A stretch of 64,000 bases of DNA, from positions 182,765 to 246,764 of the forward strand of contig MEOH01000016.1 of NCBI GenBank assembly GCA_001769535.1. The letters are read 5' to 3'. This stretch comes from Bacteroidetes bacterium GWF2_38_335. Lineage in GTDB: Bacteria; Bacteroidota; Bacteroidia; Bacteroidales; GWF2-38-335. The stretch's first letter is position 1. Each line of letters begins with the position of its first letter. Made by a program: the position numbers and the translations under genes. The notes below the pieces were generated by a model that was not told the DNA's origin, did no database searches, and saw only the letters and a program-made list of their open reading frames with translations. This document shows positions 8,332 through 17,442 of this stretch, piece after piece.

Positions 8332-9216
8332 ATGATCTACATTTACATTATTGCACCCATTGTCCTGATACTTCTATCAGGAATCAGAATTGTAAGGCCA
8401 ACCCAACGCGGCTTGATTGAACGACTCGGAAAATACAAGCACTTTGCCCACCCCGGATTTCATTGGATTATTCCATTGATCGACAAACTTTACATGGTAA
8501 ATGTTACCGAACAAATGGTTGACGCACAGGCACAGGAAATCATTACCAACGACAATCTGAACGCCAGTGTGGATGCCCAGGTGTATTTCAGGGTAAAATC
8601 TGATGAAGACTGTGTCAAAGGTTCAATTTATAATGTCAATAATTACAGATGGCAAATTGTAAACCTTGCCCGTACTACATTGCGTAACATTATTGGAACG
8701 CTTACCCTAAAATCGGCAAACAGTGAACGTGGAAAAATAAATGCTGAACTCTATAAAACATTGCACATCGAAACACAAAACTGGGGCATTGAAATTGTGC
8801 GCACCGAACTAAAAGAAATTGACCCCCCTAAGGATGTTCAGGAAACCATGAACAAAGTTGTAAAAGCTGAAAATGAAAAAATAGCAGCCATCGATTTTGC
8901 CACAGCTGCAGAAACTGTTGCTGACGGTGTAAAACGTGCAAAAATTAAGGAAGCAGAAGGCTTTAAGCAATCCAAAATATTACATGCAGAGGGCGAAGCT
9001 GAAGCCATCAAACTAGTAAACGAAGCAGCAGATAAATACTTTATTGGAAATGCCCAGTTATTAAGAAAATTACAGGCACTTGAAGTTTCCCTGGGAAAAA
9101 ATTCAAAAGTTGTCATACCCACAGGTTCCGATCTTGTAAACATCATCGGTGAAATGGCAGGCATTGTACCATTAAATAAAAAACCATCGAAAGAAGATAA
9201 TTCCAGCGATAAATAA
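8332..9216 (+). CDS. SPFH/band 7 (stomatin-like) membrane protein
   Basis: 294 aa. One N-terminal membrane helix (residues 1-20) is followed by the RPTQRGLIERLGKY start of the band 7 domain. The SPFH domain runs to about residue 180, a coiled-coil Ala/Glu-rich stretch (EAEGFKQ, HAEGEAEA) to about 230, and then a hydrophilic tail. Such proteins form oligomeric cages or rafts in the inner membrane and often guard proteases or membrane fluidity. No NfeD partner is next to it, which is unusual for the slipin subgroup. It lies between a CsbD-like gene and a 41-residue basic protein. Confidence 0.9.
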   Translation: MIYIYIIAPIVLILLSGIRIVRPTQRGLIERLGKYKHFAHPGFHWIIPLIDKLYMVNVTEQMVDAQAQEIITNDNLNASVDAQVYFRVKSDEDCVKGSIYNVNNYRWQIVNLARTTLRNIIGTLTLKSANSERGKINAELYKTLHIETQNWGIEIVRTELKEIDPPKDVQETMNKVVKAENEKIAAIDFATAAETVADGVKRAKIKEAEGFKQSKILHAEGEAEAIKLVNEAADKYFIGNAQLLRKLQALEVSLGKNSKVVIPTGSDLVNIIGEMAGIVPLNKKPSKEDNSSDK

Positions 9217-9235
9217 TTCACTAATTATAAATACC

Positions 9236-9361
9236 ATGTCAAAAGAAAAAGAAGGAAAAGAAAAGTCGGATAAAAAAACTCCTCAAAAAAATCTGAAAGA
9301 AAAACGAGCTGATAAAAAAGCCAAGCGCAAAGAGAAAAACAATAGAGCTGATATATTATAA
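9236..9361 (+). CDS. 41-residue highly charged protein
   Basis: A short frame, ATG at 9236 and stop at 9359-9361, encoding 41 aa of which about half are Lys, Arg or Glu (KEKRADKKAKRKEKNN). It follows the SPFH gene by 19 bp, and a clear terminator starts right at its stop, so it looks like the last gene of the operon. Function unknown; the composition suggests an unstructured, nucleic-acid or membrane-surface binding peptide (inference). Confidence 0.5.
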   Translation: MSKEKEGKEKSDKKTPQKNLKEKRADKKAKRKEKNNRADIL

Positions 9362-9386
9362 AAAAAGGGACCTGAGTCCCTTTTTG
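9362..9386 (+). terminator. Rho-independent terminator of the SPFH operon
   Basis: A-run, stem GGGAC (9367-9371), loop CTGA, stem GTCCC (9376-9380), then TTTTT. It immediately follows the stop codon of the 41-residue gene. Confidence 0.8.
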
Positions 9387-9450
9387 CTTTTCTATATTTT
9401 GTTATGCATTGCCCCCATGTGTGAATCATGCAAATCTTCCATAAAGTTAT
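9378..9450 (+). repeat. Duplicated, inactivated copy of the dps promoter region
   Basis: This segment recurs at 9774-9846 with few changes. It includes a complete half-site A (TGTGAATCATGCAAAT, from 9420) and then ends at AAAGTTAT. In the second copy this point continues as GTAAGT (half-site B); here it runs into CTTGACTTCG. The first copy therefore lacks half-site B and a -7 element and should be inactive. Confidence 0.75.
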
Positions 9451-9770
9451 CTTGACTTCGTCAATGCGCCCCCTATAATTTCTGGTTTTCTATACACAGG
9501 GTTCCACTATGTTTCACCCTGTGGTGATACAAATCGGTCTTTCAGACCTTAAATTTAGATGCAGCAAGGGCAAAGCCCTGGTAGTGTAACCGCCTAGGGT
9601 GAAATGGAATGTAACCCTATGCGTAAAAAGCCATTATTATACGCAGATTTGCAATGTGTTTTGCCCTTATGACTTCGCCAATGCGCCCCCCTTCTCTTAG
9701 TTTATTTTTTTATATCTATTTGGTATTTAATGCTTTGGCATTAGCATTGTTTTTCCGTGACGAGGTAAGG
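9451..9770. repeat. REP-like palindromic insertion between the two promoter copies
   Basis: Contains TGACTTCGTCAATGCGCCCC (from 9453) and a near copy (from 9668), and hairpin pieces such as AGGGTTCC...TTTCACCCT and CCTAGGGTGAAATGGAATG. Related motifs occur at 34004-34310 and 52190-52420. This is the style of non-coding repeats mobilised by RAYT transposases in Bacteroidota; no transposase gene is in the window. Open frames here are not credible genes. Confidence 0.6.
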
Positions 9771-9815
9771 TGTCCCTTTTTACTTTTCCACATTTTGTTA
9801 TGCATTGCCCCCATG

Positions 9816-9880
9816 TGTGAATCATGCAAATCTTCCATAAAGTTATGTAAGTGACGCTGTTGGAAATTGGCCTAAATTTA
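9816..9880 (+). promoter_or_regulatory. Shared direct-repeat operator and promoter, site 4 (dps)
   Basis: A starts at 9816 (TGTGAATCATGCAAAT) with core TGCAA at 9825. The B core TGTAA is at 9846 (21 bp), preceded by AAAGTTA. The -7 sequence TAAATTTA has its TTTA at 9877 (31 bp). The dps start is at 9917. Confidence 0.75.
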
Positions 9881-9916
9881 TGTAGTTAAAAAATAATAAC
9901 AAAAAAACATACTATT

Positions 9917-10390
9917 ATGAAACCAGTTTTAGGAATTCCCGATCAGGACTTACAGGAAATAACAATGCTTCTGAACACATTGCTTGCAGATGAATATTTC
10001 CTTTACACAAAAACAAGAAATGCACATTGGAACGTTGAGGGACCAAACTTCTATGAATTGCATAAACTATTTGACACCCAGATTCACGAACTGGATGAAA
10101 TTATTGATGACATCGCCGAAAGAGTGAGATCACTCGGACATTTCGCATTGGGTTCACTGAAAGATTTTCAAAGTGTAACGCATATGACCGAAGACAACCA
10201 CAGTTTTGACAAAGCAAATAGCATTATCCATACGCTCGTTAATGACCACGAAATAATTGTCAGAATTATCAGAAATGACATTGTACCAATATCTGAGAAA
10301 TACAAAGACCTCGGCACAGCTGATTTTGTTACAGGAATTATGGAACAACATGAAAAAATTGCATGGATGCTCCGATCATCATTGGATTAA
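9917..10390 (+). CDS. dps: Dps, DNA-protecting ferritin-like protein
   Basis: 157 aa, the normal size for Dps. The ferroxidase residues of the family are present at the standard spacing: H37 (AHWNVEG), H49, D53, D64 and E68. It would assemble into a 12-subunit cage that oxidises Fe(II) with peroxide, stores iron and protects DNA. It has its own promoter with the shared direct repeat (site 4), is followed 39 bp later by a universal stress protein, and both are probably on one transcript. Dps under a general-stress type regulator fits the rest of the island. Confidence 0.95.
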   Translation: MKPVLGIPDQDLQEITMLLNTLLADEYFLYTKTRNAHWNVEGPNFYELHKLFDTQIHELDEIIDDIAERVRSLGHFALGSLKDFQSVTHMTEDNHSFDKANSIIHTLVNDHEIIVRIIRNDIVPISEKYKDLGTADFVTGIMEQHEKIAWMLRSSLD

Positions 10391-10429
10391 AAATCAAGCA
10401 ATCAGATCAACAAAAAATAAATAAATCAT

Positions 10430-10921
10430 ATGAAAACAAATAAGATTAAAAAAGTACTGATCGCATTGGATTACGATCCAACTGCTCAGAAAGTGGCAGA
10501 AACAGGTTTTTCCTTAGCAAAATCAATGGGTGCAGAAGTAAAACTGCTTCATGTATATACTGATGCTATTGCCTATACATCGCCCGGACATGTAACCATT
10601 ATGGGATTTTCAGGCTATATGGAGGCAGACACAAATGCCATTCAGGAAGTAGGTTCAGATAAGTTAAAAAAGGCATCCTATGTTTTTCTTGACAAAACAA
10701 AACACCACCTTGATGACCAAACCATTGAAACTATTGTTGAAGAAGGAAATGTCGCCGAAACAATTATAAAAATCGCAAAGGATATTCATGCTGATGTTAT
10801 TGTAATTGGATCACACAGTCACCGGTGGCTTGAAGAAATATTAATGGGAAGTGTCACCGAAAAAGTGTTGCGTCATGCTACCATTCCTGTTTTTATTGTC
10901 CCTACTAAAAAAAATGAATAA
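10430..10921 (+). CDS. Universal stress protein, UspA family
   Basis: 163 aa, one Usp domain. It starts with KKVLIALDYD (strand 1) and ends with the nucleotide-binding loop GSHSHRWLEEILMGSVTEKV. The first Gly and the GSVT end of the G-2x-G-9x-G(S/T) motif are kept, but the second Gly is replaced, so ATP binding is less certain. An insertion of about 25 residues (YTSPGHVTIMGFSGYMEAD) follows strand 2, as in a Bacteroidota subgroup. It is placed 39 bp after dps and likely cotranscribed. Confidence 0.92.
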   Translation: MKTNKIKKVLIALDYDPTAQKVAETGFSLAKSMGAEVKLLHVYTDAIAYTSPGHVTIMGFSGYMEADTNAIQEVGSDKLKKASYVFLDKTKHHLDDQTIETIVEEGNVAETIIKIAKDIHADVIVIGSHSHRWLEEILMGSVTEKVLRHATIPVFIVPTKKNE

Positions 10922-11288
10922 TAATAACCCCGGCCTTTAGGTCCATAGCTGTATGGTTAATAATTGCAATCGGCATGATTACAGATAGCTGTAATGATTT
11001 TTTGCCACTGCCTGAGACGATGGCTTTAATAAACAAACTTTTACAAAAGTTGAATATTCTTGCCTGCAGCAAACAGGGAACAAGGAACACCGATTTTAGA
11101 TTTATGAACTAAATAAAACTTCTCAAATCGAATATCGATGTTCCCCCGATTAAAATACGGGGCAGGCTTTGTTCTTAAATCATTATTATTTTATAGCCAA
11201 GGCTTTAATAAATAACAGAAATTCTGATAATTACAAACATAAACCTGACGGCAATGGTCTAAAGACCGTGGTTATTATTCAGACAACA
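10922..11288. other. Intergenic region with hairpin repeat
   Basis: No gene. It contains REP-like fragments (CCCCGGCCTTTAGG near 10926, and GGTCTAAAGACC, a perfect hairpin at 11256-11267). The open frame of the downstream ATPase extends back to 11169, but that part is repeat sequence. No shared direct-repeat site was found before the ATPase. Confidence 0.6.
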
Positions 11289-13853
11289 ATGAATTCAAAT
11301 ATTAAAGATGGGCTAACATCAACTCTAGCAAAAAAGAAATTGGCAAAGGAAGGATACAACATCCTTCCTTCATCAAAACCCAAAAACCTTTTTTCCATCG
11401 CAAAAGGAGTTATTAAAGAACCCATGTTTATTCTTTTAGTCGGATGTGGAACTTTATATCTTATTTTGGGTGATTTCAACGAGGGATTAATGTTGCTTGG
11501 ATTTGTATTTTTTATAATGGGAATTGAGTTTTTTCAGAATAGAAAAACGGAAAAAGCCCTCGACTCATTAAAAGAAATGGCGAGTCCACGCGCCCTGGTA
11601 ATCAGGGATGGCGAAGAAATAAGAATTGCGGGTATTGAAATTGTTGTTGATGATATAATAGTTCTGCAGGAAGGAGACAGGGTTGCTGCGGATGCTACCG
11701 TTTTACAGTCGGTAAATCTGATGGCCGATGAATCCTTACTTACCGGAGAACCTGTATCTGTAAGAAAAATTGATTGGGATGAAATTCAAAAAATCGTTCA
11801 ACCCGGTGGGGATGATTTGCCTTTTGTTTATTCAGGGACAATGATCATTCAGGGAAGCGGGTTGGCAATAGTTACAAGCACCGGTATCAATACAGAAATT
11901 GGGAAAATAGGGAAAGCAATTTCCGGGGTTATTGAGGAACCCACAAGACTTAAAAAGGAAATGGGTTCGCTGGTGAAAAAAATAACCATTATAGCCGCAG
12001 CCCTTTGTTTATTGGTTATTATTGGATATACTATTACGCATGGCAGTCTGATCGACGGTTTTTTAGCCGGAATTACCATGGCAATGGCTATGTTGCCCGA
12101 AGAATTTCCTGTTATTCTAACTGTTTTTATGGCTCTGGGTGCATGGCGAATGTCAAAAAGCAAAGTATTAACAAGAAAACCATCGTCAATTGAAACTCTT
12201 GGTTCTGCAACGGTCTTGTGTACCGATAAAACCGGCACGCTTACCCAAAATAAAATGACCGTTACAACATTGTTTAACGGAAAAGATTATTACACCATTG
12301 ATAAAGCAAAGGATTTAGATTCGGCATTTCACGAAATAATGGAGTATGGAATACTCGCAAGCCAGATCAATCCATTTGACCCCATGGAAAAGGCAATCAC
12401 CGAAATGGGCGCATTAAATCTTAAAGGCACCGAACACATTCACAGCAAATGGAAGATGATCAAAGAATATCCTCTTTCCAAAGAACTTCTTGCCATATCA
12501 AGGGTTTTTTCATTTAACGGAACCAAAGAGAAGGTGATTGCAACAAAAGGTGCTCCCGAGGCTATTTTTGATTTATGCCATCTTGATCAAAAAAATAAAA
12601 AGGCATTATTAAAAGGAGTCGAAGAACTGGCATCAAAAGGATTAAGAGTTTTGGGTGTTGCAAAAGCAATAATAAAAAGCAAGGAATTGCCCGACATTCA
12701 GCATGATTTCAAGTTTGAGTTTATTGGTTTGATTGGCCTTGCTGACCCCATCCGAAAAAATGTTAAAAAAGCCGTGAAAGAGTGCCAAAAAGCTGGCATC
12801 AGGGTGATCATGATTACGGGCGATTACCCGGAAACAGCCAAACATATTGCAAGTGAAATTGGTCTTGAAAACCCTGATTTCAGTATAACTGGCAATGAAT
12901 TACAGAGTATGAGCGAAAATGAATTGCGAAAAAAAATTAAGGATACAAATGTGTTTGCAAGGGTTGTTCCGGAACAGAAACTTAAAATCGTAAATGCTTT
13001 AAAGAAAAACAAAGAAATTGTTGCGATGACCGGAGACGGAATTAACGACGCCCCGGCTCTTAAATCGGCCAATATTGGTATTGCCATGGGTCAAAAAGGC
13101 ACTGATGTTGCCCGAGAAGCCGCTTCACTTGTGCTAATTGATGATAACTTTTTATCAATAGTTGCGGCCATAAAAATGGGAAGAAGAATTTTTGATAATC
13201 TTCAGAAAGCTTTCGGGTACACTTTTGCAATCCATGTTCCCATTGCCGGATTATCTCTAATTCCTGTATTACTGGGAGATTTCCCAATCCTCTTATGGCC
13301 AATACATATTGTTTTTCTTGAGCTCATCATTGACCCCTCCTGCTCCATTATTTTTGAGGCTGAATTACCAGAGAAAAATATAATGAACCGGCCACCAAAG
13401 AATATAAACCAACCCTTTTTCGGGAAGAAAAAAATCTTATTCAGTTGTATGCAAGGCGTGGCTATTCTGCTCATGACTCTTGCCGTTTACTTTGTTGGCC
13501 TTCGACTGGGCTATGAAGAAAAAGAAGTGCGCACAATGACATTTATCACCCTTATTGTTTCCAACATCGCTGTGATATTTACAAATCGTTCCTGGACAGA
13601 TAATATATTTAAAATCATTGCGACACGAAACAAAGCAGTGTTATGGGTAACCGGTGGAACATTTTTATTTATGATGTTAATTATGAATATTCCATTTTTT
13701 CTTGATTTATTCCAGTTTCGTCATATTTCATTAACCAACATTGGAATCTGCTGTATTGCAGGATTATCAACAATTGTTTGGTTTGAATTATACAAATGGT
13801 TTAAAAATAAAAAAGCAAATTCGGCATCGGGTATTAATTTGTTTTCAGAATAG
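11289..13853 (+). CDS. Cation-transporting P-type ATPase (P2, Ca2+-ATPase-like)
   Basis: 854 aa from the ATG at 11289; the longer frame from 11169 runs through repeat DNA and is rejected. In order: N-terminal cation-ATPase segment, membrane helices, the actuator loop with LTGEPVSV, the M4 motif PEEFPV, and phosphorylation site D313 in DKTGTLT. The nucleotide-binding domain, the TGDGINDAPA hinge and C-terminal helices follow. It lacks heavy-metal-binding domains. PEEFP in M4 with the P2 layout suggests Ca2+ or a similar divalent ion, but specificity is not settled by sequence. It is a lone gene and the only large gene in this part without a shared promoter site. Confidence 0.92.
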   Translation: MNSNIKDGLTSTLAKKKLAKEGYNILPSSKPKNLFSIAKGVIKEPMFILLVGCGTLYLILGDFNEGLMLLGFVFFIMGIEFFQNRKTEKALDSLKEMASPRALVIRDGEEIRIAGIEIVVDDIIVLQEGDRVAADATVLQSVNLMADESLLTGEPVSVRKIDWDEIQKIVQPGGDDLPFVYSGTMIIQGSGLAIVTSTGINTEIGKIGKAISGVIEEPTRLKKEMGSLVKKITIIAAALCLLVIIGYTITHGSLIDGFLAGITMAMAMLPEEFPVILTVFMALGAWRMSKSKVLTRKPSSIETLGSATVLCTDKTGTLTQNKMTVTTLFNGKDYYTIDKAKDLDSAFHEIMEYGILASQINPFDPMEKAITEMGALNLKGTEHIHSKWKMIKEYPLSKELLAISRVFSFNGTKEKVIATKGAPEAIFDLCHLDQKNKKALLKGVEELASKGLRVLGVAKAIIKSKELPDIQHDFKFEFIGLIGLADPIRKNVKKAVKECQKAGIRVIMITGDYPETAKHIASEIGLENPDFSITGNELQSMSENELRKKIKDTNVFARVVPEQKLKIVNALKKNKEIVAMTGDGINDAPALKSANIGIAMGQKGTDVAREAASLVLIDDNFLSIVAAIKMGRRIFDNLQKAFGYTFAIHVPIAGLSLIPVLLGDFPILLWPIHIVFLELIIDPSCSIIFEAELPEKNIMNRPPKNINQPFFGKKKILFSCMQGVAILLMTLAVYFVGLRLGYEEKEVRTMTFITLIVSNIAVIFTNRSWTDNIFKIIATRNKAVLWVTGGTFLFMMLIMNIPFFLDLFQFRHISLTNIGICCIAGLSTIVWFELYKWFKNKKANSASGINLFSE

Positions 13854-13893
13854 TGATTATATACCAACCACTGTTTCTCCCTGATAATCAATG

Positions 13894-13957
13894 TGTGAAA
13901 CATGTAACACATTTTCATTTTTATGTAAGTTATCAGATGAAGTTGGTTCGTAATTTA
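13894..13957 (+). promoter_or_regulatory. Shared direct-repeat operator and promoter, site 5 (OYE-cbpA operon)
   Basis: A starts at 13894 (TGTGAAACATGTAACA) with core TGTAA at 13903. The B core TGTAA is at 13924 (21 bp). The -7 TTTA is at 13954, 30 bp after the B core, the only site with 30 rather than 31. The operon starts at 13996. Confidence 0.66.
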
Positions 13958-13995
13958 GCTTCTAATATGAACCACAGGAAAATTAAAAAAACCAT

Positions 13996-15084
13996 ATGAA
14001 AACAAACACACTTTTTACTCCAATAAATATCGGACCCCTGACACTTAAAAACCGAATTGTAATGGCTCCCATGACAAGATGCCGTGCATTGAATAATATC
14101 CCGAATGATCTGATGGCTGAATATTATGATCAGCGAACTGATGCAGGATTGATTATAACTGAAGGAACTTCACCATCCCCCAACGGTTTGGGTTACGCCC
14201 GTATTCCGGGAATTTTTAGTAAGGAACAAATCGAAGGATGGGAAAAAGTAACTTCTCTGGTTCATTTCCACAACAGCATTATTTTTGTCCAGTTAATGCA
14301 TACAGGAAGAATAAGCCACCATTTAAATATGCCTGAAGGATCCAGAATTCTTGCTCCATCGGCAATTTTACCGGCCGGACAAATGTGGACTGATTCATCT
14401 AAATTACAGGATTATTCAATTCCCGAAGAAATGTCAAGTGATGATATGTTGCATGCCAAATCTGAATTTGTTACGGCAGCCAAAAATGCACTGGATGCAG
14501 GCTTCGATGGAGTTGAACTGCATGCTGCTAACGGATATTTGCTCGAACAGTTTATTTCTCCTATAACAAACTTCAGAACAGATAATTATGGCGGAAATAT
14601 TGAAAACCGCTGCAGATTTGTAATTGATGTGGTTGCCACGGTTGCTGAGGTTATTGGCAAAGAAAAAACCGGCATCCGTTTATCTCCTTATGGAATTGCC
14701 AACGACATGGCTCATTACCCCGAAATGTCGGAAACATACGCATATCTGGCCGAACAATTTAACAGTCTGGGTATTGCTTACATTCACCTTGTTGATCACT
14801 CATCAATGGGCGGACCAGTTGTTCCATCAGCGCTTAAAGAAGTAATCCGTGATACTTTCAAAAACACCCTTATTCTTTCTGGCGGATATAATTATGAAAG
14901 AGCTGAAAATGACATTCAAAAAGGTTTGTGCGACATGGTTGCTTTTGGCAGAGCCTTCATTTGCAATCCTGATCTGGTTGACCGGTTTCAAAACAAATGG
15001 GTTTTATCAAATGATCTTAAAATGGATGAATTTTATTCAGCCAGCAGTATAGGATACACCGACTATCCTATTTTTAAAATATAA
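13996..15084 (+). CDS. Old Yellow Enzyme family ene-reductase (NADH:flavin oxidoreductase)
   Basis: 362 aa, a full-length FMN-binding TIM barrel. It begins with the classic LKNRIVMAPMTR and has the substrate-binding HxxN pair in ELHAANGYLLEQF, followed by the NYGG-IENR motif. Members reduce activated C=C bonds of enals, enones and nitro compounds with NAD(P)H and commonly help against electrophile stress. It is the first gene of a tight five-gene run (cbpA 1 bp later, then cbpM, a small protein and MarC), downstream of site 5. Confidence 0.93.
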   Translation: MKTNTLFTPINIGPLTLKNRIVMAPMTRCRALNNIPNDLMAEYYDQRTDAGLIITEGTSPSPNGLGYARIPGIFSKEQIEGWEKVTSLVHFHNSIIFVQLMHTGRISHHLNMPEGSRILAPSAILPAGQMWTDSSKLQDYSIPEEMSSDDMLHAKSEFVTAAKNALDAGFDGVELHAANGYLLEQFISPITNFRTDNYGGNIENRCRFVIDVVATVAEVIGKEKTGIRLSPYGIANDMAHYPEMSETYAYLAEQFNSLGIAYIHLVDHSSMGGPVVPSALKEVIRDTFKNTLILSGGYNYERAENDIQKGLCDMVAFGRAFICNPDLVDRFQNKWVLSNDLKMDEFYSASSIGYTDYPIFKI

Positions 15085-15085
15085 A

Positions 15086-15970
15086 ATGACCTTCGTTGAT
15101 TATTACAAAATCCTTGGACTGGATAAAAATGCCAGTCCGGCAGACATCAAAAATGCCTACCGGAAATTGGCCAGAAAATTTCATCCGGATTTAAACCCGA
15201 ATAATAAAGATGCACTGAAAAATTTTCAGCAAATAAATGAGGCAAATGAAGTATTGAGCGATCCGGTCAAGAAAAAAAAATATGACCAGTATGGAAGCGA
15301 CTGGAAACACGCTGAAGAGCAAGGAAAAGCTAACAGACAACAGCAAAAATATTCAGATTTCAGCCGTGAAGGATTTGGCGGGCCCCATTCAGAAAATGAT
15401 TTCTCTGATTTTTTTGAATCCATGTTTGGAGGAGCAGCTGGCGGAAGAAACAGAAATGTAAAATACCGCGGTGAAGATTATAATGCAGAATTACATCTTG
15501 ACCTTATTGATGCCTATAAAACCAACAAACAAACGCTGACTGTCAACGGAAAAAGTATAAGAATTACCATTCCGGCCGGAATAGAAAACGGGCAAACAAT
15601 TAAAATCGGTAACCATGGCGGACCAGGAAAAAATGGTGGCCCTGCAGGCGACTTGTATATTACTTTTTCGATTGCCAATCACTCACGATTTAAAAGGTTG
15701 GAAAATAATTTATATGCTTCACTTGAAATAGATTTGTTTACAGCTATTTTGGGGGGAGAAATAACCATAGACCTGCTAAATGGCAAGGTTAAACTAAAAA
15801 TAAAGCCGGAAACACAAAATGACAGCAAAGTAAAACTAAAGGGAAAAGGATTTCCCATATATAAAAAAGATGGCCAATTCGGTGACTTGTATATTACATT
15901 GACTATAAAAATGCCAACAAACTTAACCGAAAAACAAAAGGAACTTTTTACTGAACTATCAAAATATTAA
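15086..15970 (+). CDS. cbpA: CbpA-type DnaJ co-chaperone
   Basis: 294 aa. The N-terminal J domain (1-70) has HPD at residues 33-35, which stimulates DnaK ATPase. A Gly/Phe-rich linker follows (residues ~75-125: FGGPHSENDF, MFGGAAGGRN). Two C-terminal substrate-binding beta domains come next, and the zinc-finger cysteines of DnaJ are absent. That layout, and the modulator gene right after it, identify the CbpA type. It lies 1 bp after the OYE gene. Confidence 0.93.
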   Translation: MTFVDYYKILGLDKNASPADIKNAYRKLARKFHPDLNPNNKDALKNFQQINEANEVLSDPVKKKKYDQYGSDWKHAEEQGKANRQQQKYSDFSREGFGGPHSENDFSDFFESMFGGAAGGRNRNVKYRGEDYNAELHLDLIDAYKTNKQTLTVNGKSIRITIPAGIENGQTIKIGNHGGPGKNGGPAGDLYITFSIANHSRFKRLENNLYASLEIDLFTAILGGEITIDLLNGKVKLKIKPETQNDSKVKLKGKGFPIYKKDGQFGDLYITLTIKMPTNLTEKQKELFTELSKY

Positions 15971-15989
15971 ATACTTAAAAAGCAAAACC

Positions 15990-16283
15990 ATGAATACAAA
16001 AAACCTGATAGATCTTAATGAATTTTGCAAAAGTCATAAAATTGAAATTTCATTTATCAGCTCATTGCAGCAAACCGGAATGATAGATATTACAACCATT
16101 AAAGAAACAGGGTTTATAGATTCACTTCAGTTGGAAAAACTGGAGAAAATAGTAAGACTTTATAATGAACTGGATATAAACTTTGAAGGAATTGACACGA
16201 TAACTCACCTTTTACAGAGAGTGATTGCCTTGCAAGATGAAATTATTGCACTTCGGAACAGACTTAATTTATATGAACCATAG
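15990..16283 (+). CDS. cbpM: CbpM-like chaperone modulator
   Basis: 97 aa. It has a MerR-like helix-turn-helix start (IDLNEFCKSHKIEISFISSL) and a C-terminal helical stretch (LLQRVIALQDEIIALRNRL), matching the CbpM/YbeD-like modulators that bind the J domain of CbpA and restrain it. Its position 19 bp after cbpA supports this. Sequence similarity across CbpM proteins is low, so the call rests largely on layout and context. Confidence 0.82.
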   Translation: MNTKNLIDLNEFCKSHKIEISFISSLQQTGMIDITTIKETGFIDSLQLEKLEKIVRLYNELDINFEGIDTITHLLQRVIALQDEIIALRNRLNLYEP

Positions 16284-16300
16284 AAATAAATAATATAAAA

Positions 16301-16693
16301 ATGAAAAAAACAAAAAACCTGGGCATCTGGATGGATCATTCAACTGCCTTTTTAATGGAGTTATCAAACGATGTAGTTTCTAAATACACTATTGATTGTG
16401 AATTTACCATTGAAGATAAAACTGTAGGTTTGAAAAAAAGCGAAAATCATATGCATATTAAAGAACAGCACCTGCAATCGGCTTATTACAAAAAAATTGA
16501 AGAAGCGATTAAAAAATATGAATGTGTTGTGCTGTTCGGACCAACAGATGCCAAAAATGAATTATTCAACAACATGAAAGATGACCACCTTTTTGAGAAC
16601 ATTAAAATTGAAGTAAAAAATTCTGATAAAATGACCGATCATCAAATGGTTGATTTTGTGAGGGATTATTTTACCGGTTCTGAAAAGAAATAA
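16301..16693 (+). CDS. Small protein of unknown function, release-factor-like C-terminus possible
   Basis: 130 aa, soluble. The N-terminus is LGIWMDHSTAFLMEL, and the C-terminal half has VVLFGPTDAKNELFNNM and a terminal MVDFVRDYF helix. The GP-x-x-AK-x-EL pattern resembles domain 3 of archaeo-eukaryotic-like release factors found in bacteria (baeRF); this is a weak pattern match only. It lies 17 bp after cbpM and 3 bp before marC, so it belongs to the stress operon. Confidence 0.7.
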   Translation: MKKTKNLGIWMDHSTAFLMELSNDVVSKYTIDCEFTIEDKTVGLKKSENHMHIKEQHLQSAYYKKIEEAIKKYECVVLFGPTDAKNELFNNMKDDHLFENIKIEVKNSDKMTDHQMVDFVRDYFTGSEKK

Positions 16694-16696
16694 TAA

Positions 16697-17311
16697 ATGC
16701 AAGACTTATGGAGTTATGTTTTTACAGTATTCATGGCCTTTTTTGCTATTATGAACCCTATAATCAACATTCCTATTTTCGTTAAACTGACTGAAGGAGT
16801 CAATGAAAAGAAAAAAAAGGCTATTTCTAAAACTTCAGTCATTGTTGCTTTTGTTATCGTTGTTGCTTTTATTTTAATTGGTCAGTATATTTTTCAGGTA
16901 TTTGGTCTGACCATTCCCGCATTCAAAGTATTTGGCGGAATTTTGATTTTTTATATCGGGTTTGAAATGCTGCAATCAAAAAAATCAGTCATTCATTCCA
17001 ATGAAAAAGAAAAGTTTGACGAAGGCATTGCCATTTCACCACTGGCCATTCCCATTTTGGCCGGACCGGGTACTATTGTTACCGCAATGAATTTTGTTGT
17101 TGATGTTTCTTTTTTCAGAATATTTCTTACTATTTTAATTTTTGCTTTTGTTACTTCGCTTACATATCTGGCATTTATTTACAGCAAATATATCATCAAG
17201 TTTGTTGGCAAAAAGAATTTTGTAATCATCGGCAAAATAATGGGATTAATCCTGGGTGTTCTTGGAGCCAATATGCTCATCGTCGGCATCAAACTGGCTT
17301 TTGAAATTTAG
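16697..17311 (+). CDS. MarC/NAAT-family membrane protein
   Basis: 204 aa, six membrane helices. It starts with the typical FMAFFAIMNPIINIPIF and carries ILAGPGTI in the fourth helix region, the signature of the MarC family. The biological role of the family is not settled; some members were proposed as neutral amino-acid transporters, and the link to multiple antibiotic resistance was withdrawn. It is the last gene of the OYE-cbpA operon, 3 bp after the preceding stop. Confidence 0.9.
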   Translation: MQDLWSYVFTVFMAFFAIMNPIINIPIFVKLTEGVNEKKKKAISKTSVIVAFVIVVAFILIGQYIFQVFGLTIPAFKVFGGILIFYIGFEMLQSKKSVIHSNEKEKFDEGIAISPLAIPILAGPGTIVTAMNFVVDVSFFRIFLTILIFAFVTSLTYLAFIYSKYIIKFVGKKNFVIIGKIMGLILGVLGANMLIVGIKLAFEI

Positions 17312-17320
17312 ATTTTCTTA

Positions 17321-17418
17321 TTAGTCAGGGCGCAATTTTGAGTCGCACTCTGACTATTCCGGAAAAGCTGGAGCCATTAGTCAGGAGGCGACTTTGAGTC
17401 GCACTCTGACTATTCCGG
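17321..17418. repeat. Two direct copies of a 43-bp palindromic repeat
   Basis: The copies at 17321-17363 and 17376-17418 both begin TTAGTCAGG and end CTCTGACTATTCCGGA, with internal GCGACTTTGAGTCGC pairing. Each can fold into a hairpin. They may double as terminators for the marC operon. There are only two copies with a 12-bp spacer, so it is not a CRISPR array. Confidence 0.75.
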
Positions 17419-17442
17419 ACCATCCTACCATCCCCCCCAATG

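Noticed and set aside
9654..9854. 66-residue open frame
   Set aside because: It runs through the REP-like insertion and across the dps operator.
11169..11288. N-terminal extension of the P-type ATPase
   Set aside because: The segment includes a GGTCTAAAGACC hairpin repeat and has no family match.
17321..17418. Possible CRISPR array
   Set aside because: Only two copies with a 12-bp spacer, each copy a hairpin; no cas genes.
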